From Cladopsammia gracilis (Eukaryota; Cnidaria; Anthozoa; Scleractinia; Dendrophylliidae): a DNA stretch of 64,000 bases. Position numbers and translations under genes: made by a program. Location of the stretch: positions 124,001 through 188,000 of the forward strand of contig JAJGOT010000114.1 of NCBI GenBank assembly GCA_022457155.1, written 5' to 3'. The notes below the pieces were generated by a model. The model saw only the letters and a list, made by a program, of their open reading frames with translations, made no database searches and was not told where the DNA came from. Positions 23,180-34,854 of this stretch are shown here, piece by piece; position 1 is the stretch's first letter; each line of letters starts with the position of its first letter.

Positions 23180-24636
23180 TAGCCTGCATAACAGGCGTTA
23201 TTGGGGCGCTCAAGCGGGTTTTAGGTCGCGAGCGCGAAGCGCGAGACACGCACGGGGAGGGAAAAGAAAAAATAACGCCTGTAGACACGCTATTGTTCAG
23301 TCTCTTCCGCCCACACACACGCCCCCTAAACTTGACAGACAACAATCAGACATTCTCACAGGCATATAATTACGGCGACCAATCAAAACATGTTAATATT
23401 ATTCGCGGCAAGCGTGGCTGAAGGCGTCAAATCTGTTTGCATAAAATTCCGTGGACGTGAGGATTCGCGACGATGTTGTGCACTCCAACAAAAGTTTATG
23501 GTCCAAAGGTTTGCAATTCCTTTTGAAGACTTTGTGGTAATCCTGGTTTTCCAGAAAAAAAGTACTACCGTTCCAGTTTTTTCGATTACTCAAAGACGTG
23601 GATTTCAAGGAATGAACACAAGTTGTTATAAAAGGTGACAGGCCGAACCCAAATCCTGCTCGTCAGCTTTAGAATAAGTCTATCCCAGGTAAGTGCCTGA
23701 CAGATTTTTTCCTTTTGGATCAAAATAAAGATATAACAGGCCTGTTGTTCTAAAAGTTTTCGTTTCTTTGATCTTAGGAAAAAATCTCTAGCTGTGATAC
23801 TGACAGGAGGAATTTACGCTTTCCTGAATCGTTTGGAATAATTAGTTTGTTTGATAGCTCTCGGCATAACAGTGGAGTTTTTTTGGCTCACTTTGAAAGA
23901 GTTGCAAGATCAGTAGTGGCCGCTTAAGTTGGAATTATTCGCTGCTTTTAATTAATAGGATCAGTTCATTTCTCAGTCCGTGATTTAATTGCGAGCGCAA
24001 GTCTGCGGTTAGCATAACTCGCGAGATAGTTTTTCTTCATCACGATTAAAAGAGTATAAGATCCAAGTATTATGCGATAGCCACGGTCTATAGTGGCATC
24101 TTGCAATTGTTTTTAGCTCCTCAAAGCTTATTCGTGTTGGGTTCGTGTTTCTCGGAGCTAGGCAGTACCTCCATTGTCAGACGTATGGCGTCAAGATTGC
24201 ATCCCGCATCCGGTTTGAAATATTTGAATCCCCAGCATGTTAGCTGTTTAGTAATTCTAATGCATGTAAGTGGTTACTTTTGTATATTCTCGCTGTTCGC
24301 AATTCGTTCTTTAGATATTCTAAATACAGGAATTTAACTCAAGAGCTTTTGAAATAGCTTTCTCCAGACTCAACGCCATCTTGGTTCTAACAGCTTGATT
24401 TCTCACATCTTGATCTCACATTTCGACAACATGCATCACGTGGTACAAATCAGCCAATAGAAATTTACGTTCGCCAGATGAACGTTTGGAAGAGACCGAA
24501 CAATAGCGTGTCTACAGGCGTTATTTTTTCTTTTCCCTCCCCGTGCGTGTCTCGCGCTTCGCGCTCGTGTCTTGCGCTACGCGCTCGCGACCTAAAACCC
24601 GCTTGAGCGTCCCAATAACGCCTGTTATGCAGGCTA
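23180..24636. mobile_element. Mutator-like (MULE-type) element, 9-bp target duplication
   Basis: Terminal inverted repeats of about 120 bases run from TAGCCTGCATAACAGGCGTT to 23302 and from 24495 to AACGCCTGTTATGCAGGCTA at 24636. The flanking 9-mers are identical: CTTTTTTAT at 23171-23179 and 24637-24645. Long TIRs with a 9-bp duplication are diagnostic of Mutator-superfamily transposition (family knowledge). The 1.2-kb interior encodes no transposase, so it is non-autonomous. The right TIR has a small internal duplication of its GC-rich CGCGCTTCGCGCTCG stretch. It inserted after the segmental duplication, because copy B lacks it. Confidence 0.88.
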
Positions 24637-24644
24637 CTTTTTTA

Positions 24645-25904
24645 TAAGATCTCATTTGTAAAACTGAGTGTAAGTGTAACGTTTCGCACTAGGTCTTTTA
24701 CTAATTTATTTCTAAAAGATCTTTTTGACAGGGGAGCGACGTCACAAGAGAGTATTCAGTGGGAACCTGGCCTGTCAATAATATTGTCCTCTCTCTTTCT
24801 TTTTCCTTTTAGTCAAGAGCGCTGGAAACGTCAGCTTTTGAATCTCTTTGCGGGGGCGAATTGAACTTGAACTCATAAAACGAAATTTTTATGTTTTACC
24901 TTTGCGCCAGTTGCTTGATCTATTTTCTTACGCTTGGCTAGCTTGCGTTGATGGTGTTTTTTTTTTTTGTTTGCGCACGCGATGCTGAATTCGCGAGCAG
25001 CGAAGCCGCGAGGGAAGTCCCCTGACTCGTTCCCAGTCGTCTCTCAATTAACGAGGGGAACGCGAGGGGTGATGGGACTTTCCTTTTCCTCCTGCCCATC
25101 ACCCCTTGCGATGCCCTCGATCGCGCTTCTCTCGTTCCTCGTCTATCCCGCGCGCGTCTTCTGCGTTATGCCAAGAGAGACGATTGGGGACGAGTCAGAT
25201 GTTTTCCCGCGTTTGGCACCGGTCCTGTTTCCCAGCTTGCCACTGGTTTTTATTTACGTTTTTGCCGTTTGTTGTGTTGTTGTGAATGCGCAGAGGTAAC
25301 GGTTTGGCTTAGTTTTACAACACCTATTGCTTATCAAAAAGCCCTTTTAATGTGATTTCTACAGCTATTTTAAAGTACGATTTCCTGAAATCGCCTGCGC
25401 AAACTACCAGCGATTTTCCCGCAGATTTGATGGCGATATAATCACGGTTTTGAGATGTCTTTTAAGCGAGGCACACTTGATGTCAGCATAAAACACATAT
25501 TAACTTTCCACTTTGAGGTTAGTAAGGCAACCTTTTTGCTGACATTACTGGCGTGTTGCGCACTTCACAATTAATAAATCTCAAACAAACTTCCGCGAAA
25601 TCGTAGCAAAAATCGCTAGTAGCCGTGTACAGGCATCTTGAAAACGCATTTAAAATCACAGGACGAGAACAAAAAGCCGGAAAACCTCGGATGTACAAAC
25701 ACTATCAAATTGATTTCATTAATTTTGAACATTTCTCGTTCAAATTTCGCCGTCTTTTTTGAGGTCCGGCCATTCGCCACAGAGGGAACTGCGCAACAAT
25801 CTTCTTAACGCAGTTGTAACAAAACGATTTAGTCATTTTAAGAGTTTATTTCAGGACCCTAAGTTTATTAGCAACGCTATTACGTGCCACCCTCACATCA
25901 CTGT
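24645..25904. other. Copy A spacer with a GC-rich block, no gene
   Basis: 24715-24890 matches the start of copy B and contains one unit of the 58-bp repeat near 24830. A GC-rich stretch at 24980-25240 gives a 110-codon open frame with no motif. The rest is AT-rich. Confidence 0.5.
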
Positions 25905-26420
25905 GAAGACCCTAGGAGACCTGGGAGAGAGTCCTCATCACATGACCTAAAACGCATGACGAAATAAAGAAGGCCTGGGAACCGGTGAAGGTACAGTTCA
26001 TAAACTGCTGCTTGACATCGGAGAGAACAGGTTTGGCGATCCTTGAACACTGATATCCTCATAACACGAACTTGTTCCTCTGCAGTCAGATAACAACGGA
26101 GAAACTCCAGCTGGCGTCCATAAAGTAGTTGCTGACTTCAACATTTTTCGTAGTACAGTGAAGTTTGGCAGAGTTTGTTAATTTTCTTTATTAACAGCGT
26201 CCGTTTCCAAATCAGCAAGAAATGCAGAGGTCCTCTGAAGAAGGCAAGTCATCGTACTCGTCCATTCGTAAGAAGCCGCTTGCAGCTCTTTGCAGACGTC
26301 AAGTTTCTTGAAAACTCGAACCCCTGCTGGAGTCGTGAACTGAGTTAAACGAAGCGAGTTTGAGTTATTGCTGTTGATGCCTTTGTTCTGCGATGAAACT
26401 TGACCGCTGTCATCTAAAAT
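25905..26420 (-). pseudogene. Decayed copy of the 61-residue-repeat gene
   Basis: Minus-strand sequence matches the 5' part of the gene at 36836-38266: the 'TPAGVRVFKKLD' and 'FLADLE' segments can be read. It has a single-base deletion in the codons for the EWTEYDDL phrase and further frame damage just after the FLADLE segment. Only one repeat unit is present where the other copy has two. The GGTAAGT next to the first repeat in copy B is GGTCAAGT here. It cannot encode the protein. Confidence 0.75.
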
Positions 26421-26610
26421 AAAATAAAAAAATCCTTAAGCCAAACAGCACCTTCCATATGAAATAATATCATGAAAAGTATGTTTATTTTTGTTTACAA
26501 TATAAAGTAATGGGTGATTAAAAATGAATTTTCCCGACACCCTTTATTTAACAATGTTTATACAGTGGAACCCTGATAGTAAAACCACTCACGAACATAA
26601 AATGTACCAA

Positions 26611-27505
26611 TCAAAGAGAAGGATGATAATTATTTATAATATGAACCATGGAGTTTGTGATCAAAATATTTCATTCTTTGTCAATTGTTATATTTGCTTT
26701 TGGCAATTATATTAAATTGGGTGTTTGGCCGCATTATCGGCGTTGCCGTATGAACGGGGTGTTTTCAGTTTTATACGGGCCAAAAACTGACCGCAGTAAG
26801 GCTAGCCTTTGTGGCCAAGCCTTCTAAAACAAACAACAAGCTGCGAGAGGAGTGAGGCGAGAATGACGCTCGTTCCACTCCTCTCGTGGAACACCTGGCA
26901 CCATATTGGGAGTTGCCCTGAAGTCAGTTTTGGACTGCTTGTTAAAACTTTGAAAAATTGAAATTAATATAATTACTAGAAAAAGTGTCTTTCCTGCGTC
27001 ATTCTATTTTCGAGATATTTTTCATTTCAAATGGGTTTTTAATTCTTTTAAAACTCAAATAGTGATCAGCATCTTATTTCTCATTACAACATCACTACAT
27101 GATCAAACGTACAGATCATGGGAATTAAGAAAATGATCAGCAAGGGTGAATTGCCTTAGGGATCATTAAATTCCTTCTGCCAACAAGTTTGATAAGAAAT
27201 GTATGTGAGACAAGTTATTTACTTTCTAAAAAGAAACGAATTTGAACAAGGAATTCAGGATTAAAATAACGAAGAATATATGTTTCGCATTTACTCAGGA
27301 AGATAATTTATCAAAACGTTCCACCGATGGGTGGTTTCTTTGTTTTTTTGCTTTTGTGAATTCAGCTTGAAACTTATATATTCCTGACATGTAAACCATC
27401 GAAACTTCACACAATTTCCGCTCTGAAGTCAGAGGGATGAGAGCTTGAAATCTGGTTGGATGTCCACAGGAAAATGCAAATAATTATTAGTGCTATACTG
27501 TACAT
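26611..27505. other. AT-rich DNA, no gene seen
   Basis: A pogo-like end (ACAGTGGAACCCTGATAG) lies just before, at 26570. The rest shows no supported feature. Confidence 0.5.
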
Positions 27506-27591
27506 AGTTTAAGTTTCCCGGAATCACTATGACGCCGAATGGGTTTGTTTTGTCGCTCTTAGCAAGCTTTTGTAAACGATGGCTTGCGTGA
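27506..27591 (+). promoter_or_regulatory. Duplicated copy of the TRIM gene's start region
   Basis: TTTCCCGGAATCACTATGAC ... GAATGGGT ... AAGCTTTTGTAAACGATGG here parallels TTTCTCGGAATCACAGACG ... GAATGGGT ... AAAGCTTAAACGATGG at 27938-28006. The second copy ends at the real TRIM start codon; the first ends at an ATG that opens only about 32 codons and is followed by AGAG|GTATGC, a possible splice donor. It may be an old promoter/5' UTR duplication or an alternative first exon. Confidence 0.5.
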
Positions 27592-28003
27592 AATTTGAAA
27601 AAAGAGGTATGCCGGTTCGTTGCAACTTTTTTACAAACCTTTTATGCATCGGTGAATCCGCGTATGACTTGTAAAAGTTTATCAAACAAGTGCTGTTTAG
27701 ATTCAAAGACCGATTCGTTTGCGAGAAAACTGACCACGTTAGTGTTTATTCAGTTTTTATTTTTATCATATTTTATTTACAGACGTTATTCAAATTCAAA
27801 GAATTTATGACCTGGTAACCCCTTATAAGGATATAAACGATTCAACAACTTTCATTTCAAGGTTAATGGGTCGTTTTCCTTAAAACCTGGTTGGCTACAC
27901 ACACTAAACAAATAAAATCGCTTGTTGCAAAGACGACAGCTCATGTTTCTCGGAATCACAGACGAATGGGTGTGTTTCATCGCCATTGAAAAAAGCTTAA
28001 ACG

Positions 28004-30187
28004 ATGGAGTCTCTGTTAAAAAACCTCAAAGAGCACGTTACATGTTCAATCTGTCTAGATAATTTCACCGATCCCAAGACAATAACCTGCCTGCACACAT
28101 TCTGCTGTGAATGCTTGAAGAAACACGCACTGATCAGCCAAAGGAATGGAAAGTTTCGCTGCCCCGAGTGCCAGGCTGAAGTCGGTCTTCCCGAAGCAAA
28201 CCGTTTTGATAAACTGCCCACCAGTTTTCATCATAACAGTTTACTTGCACTTCTCGCTGTCCGACAGAGCGGCAATGGAAAGGAGATCAGTTGTGGCATT
28301 TGTAAGAAAAAAGACGCGGAGATAAGTTACTGCTTCGAATGCGCTAAATTCATGTGCAGTGACTGTGTAAACGCACATGAACTGTTTAGAAACACAACAC
28401 TCACCGAAGGACACAAGGCGACGCCAGTCAAACAGTTCCAAGCTGAAGACTACGAAGACCTGATGAAGAGGCAGTCATTTTGCCCCCAGCAGTATCACGA
28501 GCGAGAGATGATGAGGTTTTTCTGTCTCAAATGCCAAACTTGTGTTTGCCAAATATGCATCAACACAGATCACAAGACCCACGAGGTGGAACCATTGGAC
28601 AAAGCAGCGGAAAGAGAGAAAACTAACATCCTGGCGAGAGCTGAGGTAATAAAAGAAAAGAGCAAAGTTTGCAGCGAAGCGATTCATAAATTTGAACAAA
28701 CAGAGCATGAGCTACAAACTAATATAACTAACATTAAACATGAAGTTTGCCAGTTAGCCGATCAAATGATCGCGAAGATCGGAGAACGCAAGCGTGAGAT
28801 CATTTCCACCCTCGAGAACACGCGCGTATCGAGAGAAGAAAAGTTAAGATCTACAAAGACACAAGTGCAGTCCTTGCTGAAGCAAATCAACCAAGCAGTC
28901 GAGTTTACCGAAAACCTGGTTCAACGAAGCTCCAGTTCGGACATTATGCAGAGCAAACGGAATCTGGAACAGCGGTTTGAAGATCTTGAAAGCACCCCAG
29001 TCCCAGCACTTCCGGTCAATTCCTTTGTGAAGTTTTTCACGACTTCTGAACCAGAGAATTTGAATCTCGGTTTTACGGCAACTAGTGAACTTGTTGTAGG
29101 TCTAGCCCAAGATTTCCGAGCTGGCTTAGAAGCAGAGTTTGAAGTTAAACTTGTAGATGAAGTGAAAGGGAAAGCGGTTAATGTTGAAGTGCTCGTGGAA
29201 CCCGCTTATAAAGTCGGAAGTTTAACGACTGGCGAAAAAGAAGATGGAGATTTCCTGGTGAAGTTTACACCTAAAGTTCCAGGGACCTTCAACATCTCAG
29301 TTAGGATTAACGGCAAGAAGCTTGCAACCAGTCCTTACACTGTCCAGGTAAAGGAACGGCTCATTCAGGTCGTGGGAGAGTTGGAGTTTAAAGGAGGAAC
29401 TCTTTGCGACCCACGTGGGATTGCTGTGAACAGTAAGGGACTCATCGCTGTAGCTGAGGCTAAAAAACACTGTATTCTGATATTTGACAAGGAAGGAAAG
29501 TTTGTAAGAAAACTGGGTCGCTATGGATACAAAGCTGGACAGCTTAACCGTCCAGCTTACGTCACATACCTAAATGACGATAACATTTTGGTGGCGGATG
29601 AATTAAATCATCGCATTCAACAATTTAACTTGCACACGGGATACTCTGTGAAGAGCTTTGGGAAGAAAGGGACAAGAGACGGTGAGTTTCAAAATCCTGC
29701 CAGCATTTGTTTGGATGCTGAAGGGTTTGTTGTTGTAGCTGATCACAACAACAGAAGAGTGCAAGTTCTATCACAGCTGGACGGTAAACCTGTGTTCAAA
29801 TTTGGAGACAGTGGCCCAGAAAAACTTGACCGTCCCACTGCATGTATTCACCATCAGAACAAGTTCTTTGTATCTGATGGGTGGAACAATTGCTTGAAAG
29901 TTTTTGACAATTCAGGAACGTTCTTGTACCAGATAGGAGAACCAGGCGAGGGTGATGGACAGTTGAGCTTCCCGTGGGGATTATGTCTCGAGAAATGTGG
30001 CAATGATTTTAATCTTCTTGTATGCAACTACAACCATCATCGTGTTGACCAGTTCACTGTGGACGGTTGTTTCACTGGAAAAACTGTTGATAATCTACAA
30101 ATGAACCCCAGAGCAATAACGAAAACACCTGATGGACATATTTTGGTTTCAGATTGTAAAGCGAAAAAAATATATATCCTTAAATAA
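28004..30187 (+). CDS. TRIM-NHL E3 ubiquitin ligase, single exon
   Basis: A 727-residue protein from a single open frame. RING finger at residues 14-56 with C14, C17, C29, H31, C34, C37, C53 and C56 all present (C3HC4). B-box 1 at about 97-137. B-box 2 at about 160-193, with C160, C174, C177, C182, C185, H190 and H193. A coiled coil covers about 200-330. A filamin-type Ig repeat covers about 355-455 and ends in the family phrase SPYTVQVK. Five to six NHL repeats fill 465-727 (for example 'GIAVNSKGLIAVAEAKKHCI', 'RIQQFN', 'RRVQVL'). This order is that of TRIM2/3/71/45-type ligases, which ubiquitinate partners and, through NHL propellers, can bind RNA or proteins in the cytoplasm. Which one is orthologous cannot be told, and cnidarians have many such genes. 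The ATG at 28004 immediately precedes the RING, so it is the natural start. The absence of introns suggests a retro-copied or expanded lineage member. Confidence 0.95.
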   Translation: MESLLKNLKEHVTCSICLDNFTDPKTITCLHTFCCECLKKHALISQRNGKFRCPECQAEVGLPEANRFDKLPTSFHHNSLLALLAVRQSGNGKEISCGICKKKDAEISYCFECAKFMCSDCVNAHELFRNTTLTEGHKATPVKQFQAEDYEDLMKRQSFCPQQYHEREMMRFFCLKCQTCVCQICINTDHKTHEVEPLDKAAEREKTNILARAEVIKEKSKVCSEAIHKFEQTEHELQTNITNIKHEVCQLADQMIAKIGERKREIISTLENTRVSREEKLRSTKTQVQSLLKQINQAVEFTENLVQRSSSSDIMQSKRNLEQRFEDLESTPVPALPVNSFVKFFTTSEPENLNLGFTATSELVVGLAQDFRAGLEAEFEVKLVDEVKGKAVNVEVLVEPAYKVGSLTTGEKEDGDFLVKFTPKVPGTFNISVRINGKKLATSPYTVQVKERLIQVVGELEFKGGTLCDPRGIAVNSKGLIAVAEAKKHCILIFDKEGKFVRKLGRYGYKAGQLNRPAYVTYLNDDNILVADELNHRIQQFNLHTGYSVKSFGKKGTRDGEFQNPASICLDAEGFVVVADHNNRRVQVLSQLDGKPVFKFGDSGPEKLDRPTACIHHQNKFFVSDGWNNCLKVFDNSGTFLYQIGEPGEGDGQLSFPWGLCLEKCGNDFNLLVCNYNHHRVDQFTVDGCFTGKTVDNLQMNPRAITKTPDGHILVSDCKAKKIYILK

Positions 30188-31340
30188 GCAGCAAAATGTA
30201 ACAAATTCCGATCACACTTATGAGGACATTCAGTAAGCAAGTGCTTAATTCACGTTACAAGGCAAATCTGACAACTCTTGTCTGTACTGCAGTCATATTT
30301 GTTTGTGAGTCACACAGTACTTCTCAGGAGAATTGTGTGACAACACAGTTAGCAGCTGAAGATATTCAGTACAAGGACAACTCTAACAATTCTTATCTTC
30401 ACTGCAGTCATTATTAGTGAGTCACACAATGCTTCTCATGGGAAGTATTGCGTGACAACACAGTCAGCAGCTGCAGATAATTTATGACACCAAACAGCAC
30501 TTTTGAACGTCTAATTTCATTGGACCTGGGTGTCATGCAACTCTATTGTTTTCAGGGCTAGGGTCCATTGTTGTGTTGTTTGTTCTATTGTTTTCTCAGC
30601 AAATCAGAGAAGACCTTGTAATAGCTGTGTACTGCCCCAGCAGCTGAAGATATTCAGTCCAAGGACAACTCTGACAATTCTTACCTTCACTGCAGTCAAA
30701 CAATGCTTAAGAAGGGAAGTACTGTGCGACAACACAGTTAGCAGTTGCAAAGGAGATGATAAAGTGCATGAATTGTTGAACATGGATTAATAATTTAGCC
30801 ATGTTTACATTGCACTTTCAATCATATAACTGAGTTGTAATCAAATTATAACTTTTCCTTGTCAAATTACCAAATAGCTGGGTTACCAAATAATAACCCT
30901 GTTAACTTACCAAGTGGGTCCATGTTCACTATTGTGTAATTAGGTTTAGCTGCAGTTTACAATTTGTAATTATTTTTTTGTTGCATTATTTATCTCTTTT
31001 AACAAGAATGTAAAATGGTCATCAGCACTGCATGCTGTTACTTTTTGCTTAAAGGCTTGATTTTAATGTCAACATTTTTCATGTGTAAATATAATTTTAA
31101 ATTAGCTGTTAGTAAGAATGATTATTTAGTTGTATGATTGCTTTTTTAATGAGTACAATGTAAAATGGTCCTTAGGACAGTATGGATATACTTTTTGTCA
31201 GGCTTGATTTAAAATCAGTAACATCTTTTCCATGTAAATTTTTAAAATTAAATGTTTGAAAGATTATTTTGTTGCATTGTCTTTTTTTTAATGAGAATAT
31301 AAAATTATCTTTATAGTTCAGCAAGGTTAAATAAATGATT
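30188..31340 (+). other. Probable 3' UTR of the TRIM gene, internally repetitive
   Basis: Two repeat systems are seen. Between 30245 and 30750 a ~130-base block (GACAACTCT..CTTCACTGCAGTCA, then TGACAACACAGTTAGCAGC) occurs three times. Between 30960 and 31340 a ~150-base block ('TTTTAATGAGTACAATGTAAAATGG', a GGCTTGATTT segment, AACATTTTTC) occurs about three times. The latter is paralogous to 62750-63000. No coding capacity. Confidence 0.6.
31330..31335 (+). terminator. Polyadenylation signal for the TRIM transcript
   Basis: AATAAA in the context GCAAGGTTAAATAAATGATT. The same context is present at 62980-62985 in the paralogous block. Confidence 0.5.
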
Positions 31341-32354
31341 TAAAAAAATATATATATCTTTGAATTGTTACATGGCTGATGCATAATTAATATTTACTTC
31401 AAACACAACACAGCAACTACAGGTTGAAAGACTGAGGTAGCAGTGAATTGTTTGAGAGGAAAAACTAACAAAATGCTGTTCTCTTCAGGGTATTAAAAAG
31501 ACGTTCCAGTTTATTATTTGCTGTATCAGATAAAGACAATGCCCACATGAGCCAGCATTTTTGCAAGTTAATCAAAAAAGGATACAAATTTGGTGTCCAC
31601 TGAGAAATTATAGGCTATTATTAATAAAGTTTCTTTTTTTCTTACAATAGGTAAAAAGTCCTGTTGCAGCAATCAGAAAACTAATTTAATATGACTGTTA
31701 GTCCCTTTTTTTCTGTATCACAAACATGTATTGATGCCTCAGTGTTGTGATACATTTTAAACAAACACAGACCTACCTGCTCTAGGTCTCCTGATTGTAA
31801 TATTAGAACCCACAACAGGTTTCTAAGAATGACATTTCCAACACAGCAACATTACAGCACAACAGATAACCTGTTTTTTTTTTTAATAAGAGCATGTTTC
31901 AATATTTAGGCTATTAGGTCTATTAGCCCAACACTTCTCAGTTAATCCACCAGGTGGATGTGGCTCTGTTTTAACTGAAAATGTGAATCTATACTGCAGC
32001 TGTTGATATTAATTTAATACTACTAGCAGCTGCTTTCTTAAACACTAACTTTCTCAAACAATTTTTACCCCCCTTGCATGCATTTCAAAATGTAACCAAA
32101 TGGCTCACCTTAGTTTAAGACCCAGCTGGAGATGTTCCAACTTCCTAAATCCTGGTTGGGATTCTCGTGCATCTGAATGATACCAGAGGAAGGTTGTGAT
32201 GAGCCTGTCAGGACAAGAGCTGTGATTATTGAACAGAATTCTTGTGGAGTACAGTACATGGGAGATGGTTTATCTCCCTGAAGAGATACATAACTTAATG
32301 TAGCAAAACTTGGTTTGTAACTTGCTTGAGTCTGAGAGTGATCAATCAGTGGTA
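31341..32354. other. No supported gene
   Basis: 31430-31520 (TTTGAGAGGAAAAACTAACA and following) is repeated at 63430-63500. The remainder is AT-rich; it would be the 3' UTR of the minus-strand gene at 32355 if that gene is real. Confidence 0.5.
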
Positions 32355-34470
32355 TTAAGTGCTGACTGACTGCCCCTGAGAGACTCTTAGACTGAATGAC
32401 TGAGGTGTGTTTCTATGTAACTCCTGTAAATATTCATTCAATATCTGTAGCACTGTGGAGTTTTGTTGGTCAGAAGAAGAACAGGGGAATATTTGACAAG
32501 CAAGAAGCCTGGGTAATCCTTCAGGCTGGCAGCTTTTGTTCTCTGAGGCACCCTGTTTCTTGACAATGGTTTTTGTGATGAAAAGGAGAATTGTGAGCAA
32601 TTTGTGAGTTTGTTCTTCTGGGTGAAAAACTCTGAAGCCAAACTGGAGTAAAGATCCCACAAAACATCTCTCTGCTGTTTGGTTCAGAAGATGACTCCAT
32701 GCGATGGGAAGACTCAATTTACTTCAAAACATACAAAATAATTAATGTTAGCCCCCTTTTTAACAGCAAAGAGTAATAAACCAACAAGTATCAAAATTCC
32801 TTTCCTGGATGCTTTGAACAACACCCTGTGGGTCTCCCTATTTCATATGAAATTTAACTACTGTCATTTTTCTGCAGATGCTAATTGTATGCAGTTCAGT
32901 TTGAAATCTGAGAGTTACAGCTTTCAAACCAGGCATGCGTATCTCAAACTCACGAAGACTTTTTGCGCCTGAAAGCTATTTTTTATGTAGTTTCTAACGA
33001 AAAGCGTTGAAGTTTTTAGCCCACAAATCAGCTAAAGTTGTGAAGTAAATATAAGATTTTATTGCTTAGCTTTCAAAATCAGCAAAAACCGAATATTTAT
33101 TGGAGGTAAACATTCTGCACGTAACACAGCTTCTCAGGTCTCAGGAAAAGTTTTCGGGACTTTTAAGAAACGCACGCCAGGTTACATTCTATGACCTACT
33201 CATAAATTCTGCAAGTAATATTTATACACATTAGATAGGCTTAGCTTAACAGCGGAGCTCTCTGAACAGAAACAATGATGATAAGCTTTAAACTTATAGG
33301 GCTGGTGAAAGGCTGGAAGCACAAGAAAAATTAGAATTAAGATTGATGACCTGTGAAACCTGTCTCGAGTAACAAACTGTGAAAAAATACAGGGAAAAAG
33401 GATTTTGCAAACCGTTTTCTTTGCTTAACACAACAAAAGTGTTATAATACTGTAGCTGACCCCCCCTCCCTCACCCTGGGGCTTAAGGTCACTTAACATT
33501 GATAGGTAAAGAATTATCCCCATAAACACGTGAAAAGTTTTGATGTTTTTGTTTTTACGTGACTGGATTTTGCAAAGGAGTATAGGGGACCCTACGTGGC
33601 CCGTGTGCGACTTTACCTTTACCTTACCTATAGGGGATCCTCTGTATTGTATTCCAGAAAAAAAATAACTAGTAGATTTTACGAAAAAAAAGGTTCATAA
33701 TTTGAAAAGAAGTTAGTACCGACTAACATAAGCTTAAAGTGTATACGACAGACATTTTTTTATTTGCTTGATGGAATCTACATGACGTTCTGATAGAAAA
33801 CGAAAAGTGTTTTTTCGATATCGATTTTCTTTTCCGTGTTTTAGCCGATTAAAAACGTGAAATTTCACTTCCGGTGGGTTACAAAACCGCGCAAGAAGAA
33901 AGACTGGAAATAGTCTGCTGTAATGTCAATACAAGAATGCCGGTGTCGCGGTTTCAAGGTTCCTCACATTTTTTGGTGCGCCCTGAGGAAGAAACATGGT
34001 TCTATTGAGGTGTGTTGTCTGTGGTTGTAGTAACACACACCAAAAAACGGAGGAACTGAGAAACCGCGACACTGGCATTCTTGTATTGACGTCATAGCGG
34101 ACTATTTCCAGTCTTTCTTCTTGCGCGGTTTTGTAACCTACCGGAAGTGAAATTTCACGTTTTTAGAAGGCTAAATCACGGACAAGAAAACTCGATATCG
34201 AAAAACCTTTTTCGACTTTCTTATCTGAACACCATGTAGATTTCATCAAGCAAATAAAAAAATATCTGTCATATACACTTAAAGCTTAACTGAGCTTATA
34301 ATTATTAAATTATTAAAACGTTTTACTCACATCTTTGCTTTATCATCTGGAGCATGAACTTCCTTGTGGTATCGGGTACAACTAGGATAGAAAAAAGGGT
34401 CCCTTATTGAAAAAACTGTGGCCAAAACGAATACACTTCGTGTTGCCTTCAAACCAACAACACTGGACAT
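32355..34470 (-). CDS. Possible two-exon gene, ~168 residues, unknown function
   Basis: Minus strand. Exon 1 (34470-34331) starts with ATG and encodes a hydrophobic then basic N terminus (MSSVVGLKATRSVFVLATVF, then a Pro/His-rich stretch), ending at GAT|GTGAGT. Exon 2 (32721-32355) follows TATGTTTTGAAG and stays open for 122 codons to TAG/TGA-type stop after 'VSQGQSVST'. The intron is 1,609 bases and the phases fit (two bases of a codon in exon 1, one in exon 2). Exon 2 reads as amphipathic helices ('SHLLNQTAERCFVGSLLQFG', 'THKLLTILLFITKTIVKK'), like HEAT/ARM repeats. The N terminus could be a mitochondrial presequence or signal anchor. Other exons could exist in the intron, which also contains the fold-back element at 33730-34287. 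I do not recognise the family. The two exons may belong to different genes. Confidence 0.35.
33730..34287. mobile_element. Fold-back element, TTAAAGTG family, copy 2
   Basis: AAGCTTAAAGTGTATACGAC at the left faces GTCATATACACTTAAAGCTT at the right. Arms of about 240 bases are inverse and match copy 1 at 11618-12160, including ACTTCCGGTGGGTTACAAAA. The centre differs from copy 1. It lies in the proposed intron of the minus-strand gene. Confidence 0.88.
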
Positions 34471-34854
34471 TTTGACGGAAAAAGACTTTGAGAATCCAAA
34501 ATGGCGCCGATTTGTCATTAGCCAATCAGATCACTGAATAGATCAAGTGGGCCCCAGTCTTTTGTAGTTCTTTACAGAGCCCGACGAACCTGAGTATCAG
34601 GGCGTCTCTTCCAAAGGAAGGCCTGATATTCAGGTTAGACGAACATAAACTTGTTTATCTGGGTTCAGCAGGCAGTGCATGGTGTATTTTTTGTTCATCA
34701 TTAATGCTGTTCATGGAAACGTTTTGCACGAGACCTTCTACTAGCTTATATCTTAAAGATCTTTTTGACATGGGAGCGACGAGGGTTTTCTGTGGGAACC
34801 TGGCCTGTTAGTAATAATATTGTCCCCTCTTTTTTTCCTTTTCAGTCGAGAGCA

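Larger units (their letters stand above)
23068..26610. repeat. Segmental duplication, copy A
   Basis: Blocks here match 34535-38550 in the same order: GATCAAGTAGGCCCCAGTC (23083 vs 34541); AAAGATCTTTTTGACA with GGGAACCTGGCCTGTC (24715-24800 vs 34755-34835); GGAGACCTGGGAGAGAGTCC to GGCGTCCATAA (25914-26124 vs 35583-35793); the minus-strand gene block (26126-26420 vs 37870-38340); and TTTATTTAACAATGTTTATA to the pogo-like end (26545 vs 38480). Copy A differs by carrying a Mutator-like insertion, a single unit of the 58-bp repeat and a deletion of most of the gene. Confidence 0.85.

Noticed and set aside
24967..25299. 110-codon frame with Pro/Ser/hydrophobic composition
   Set aside because: GC-rich repeat-like block, no domain, no splice or promoter support.
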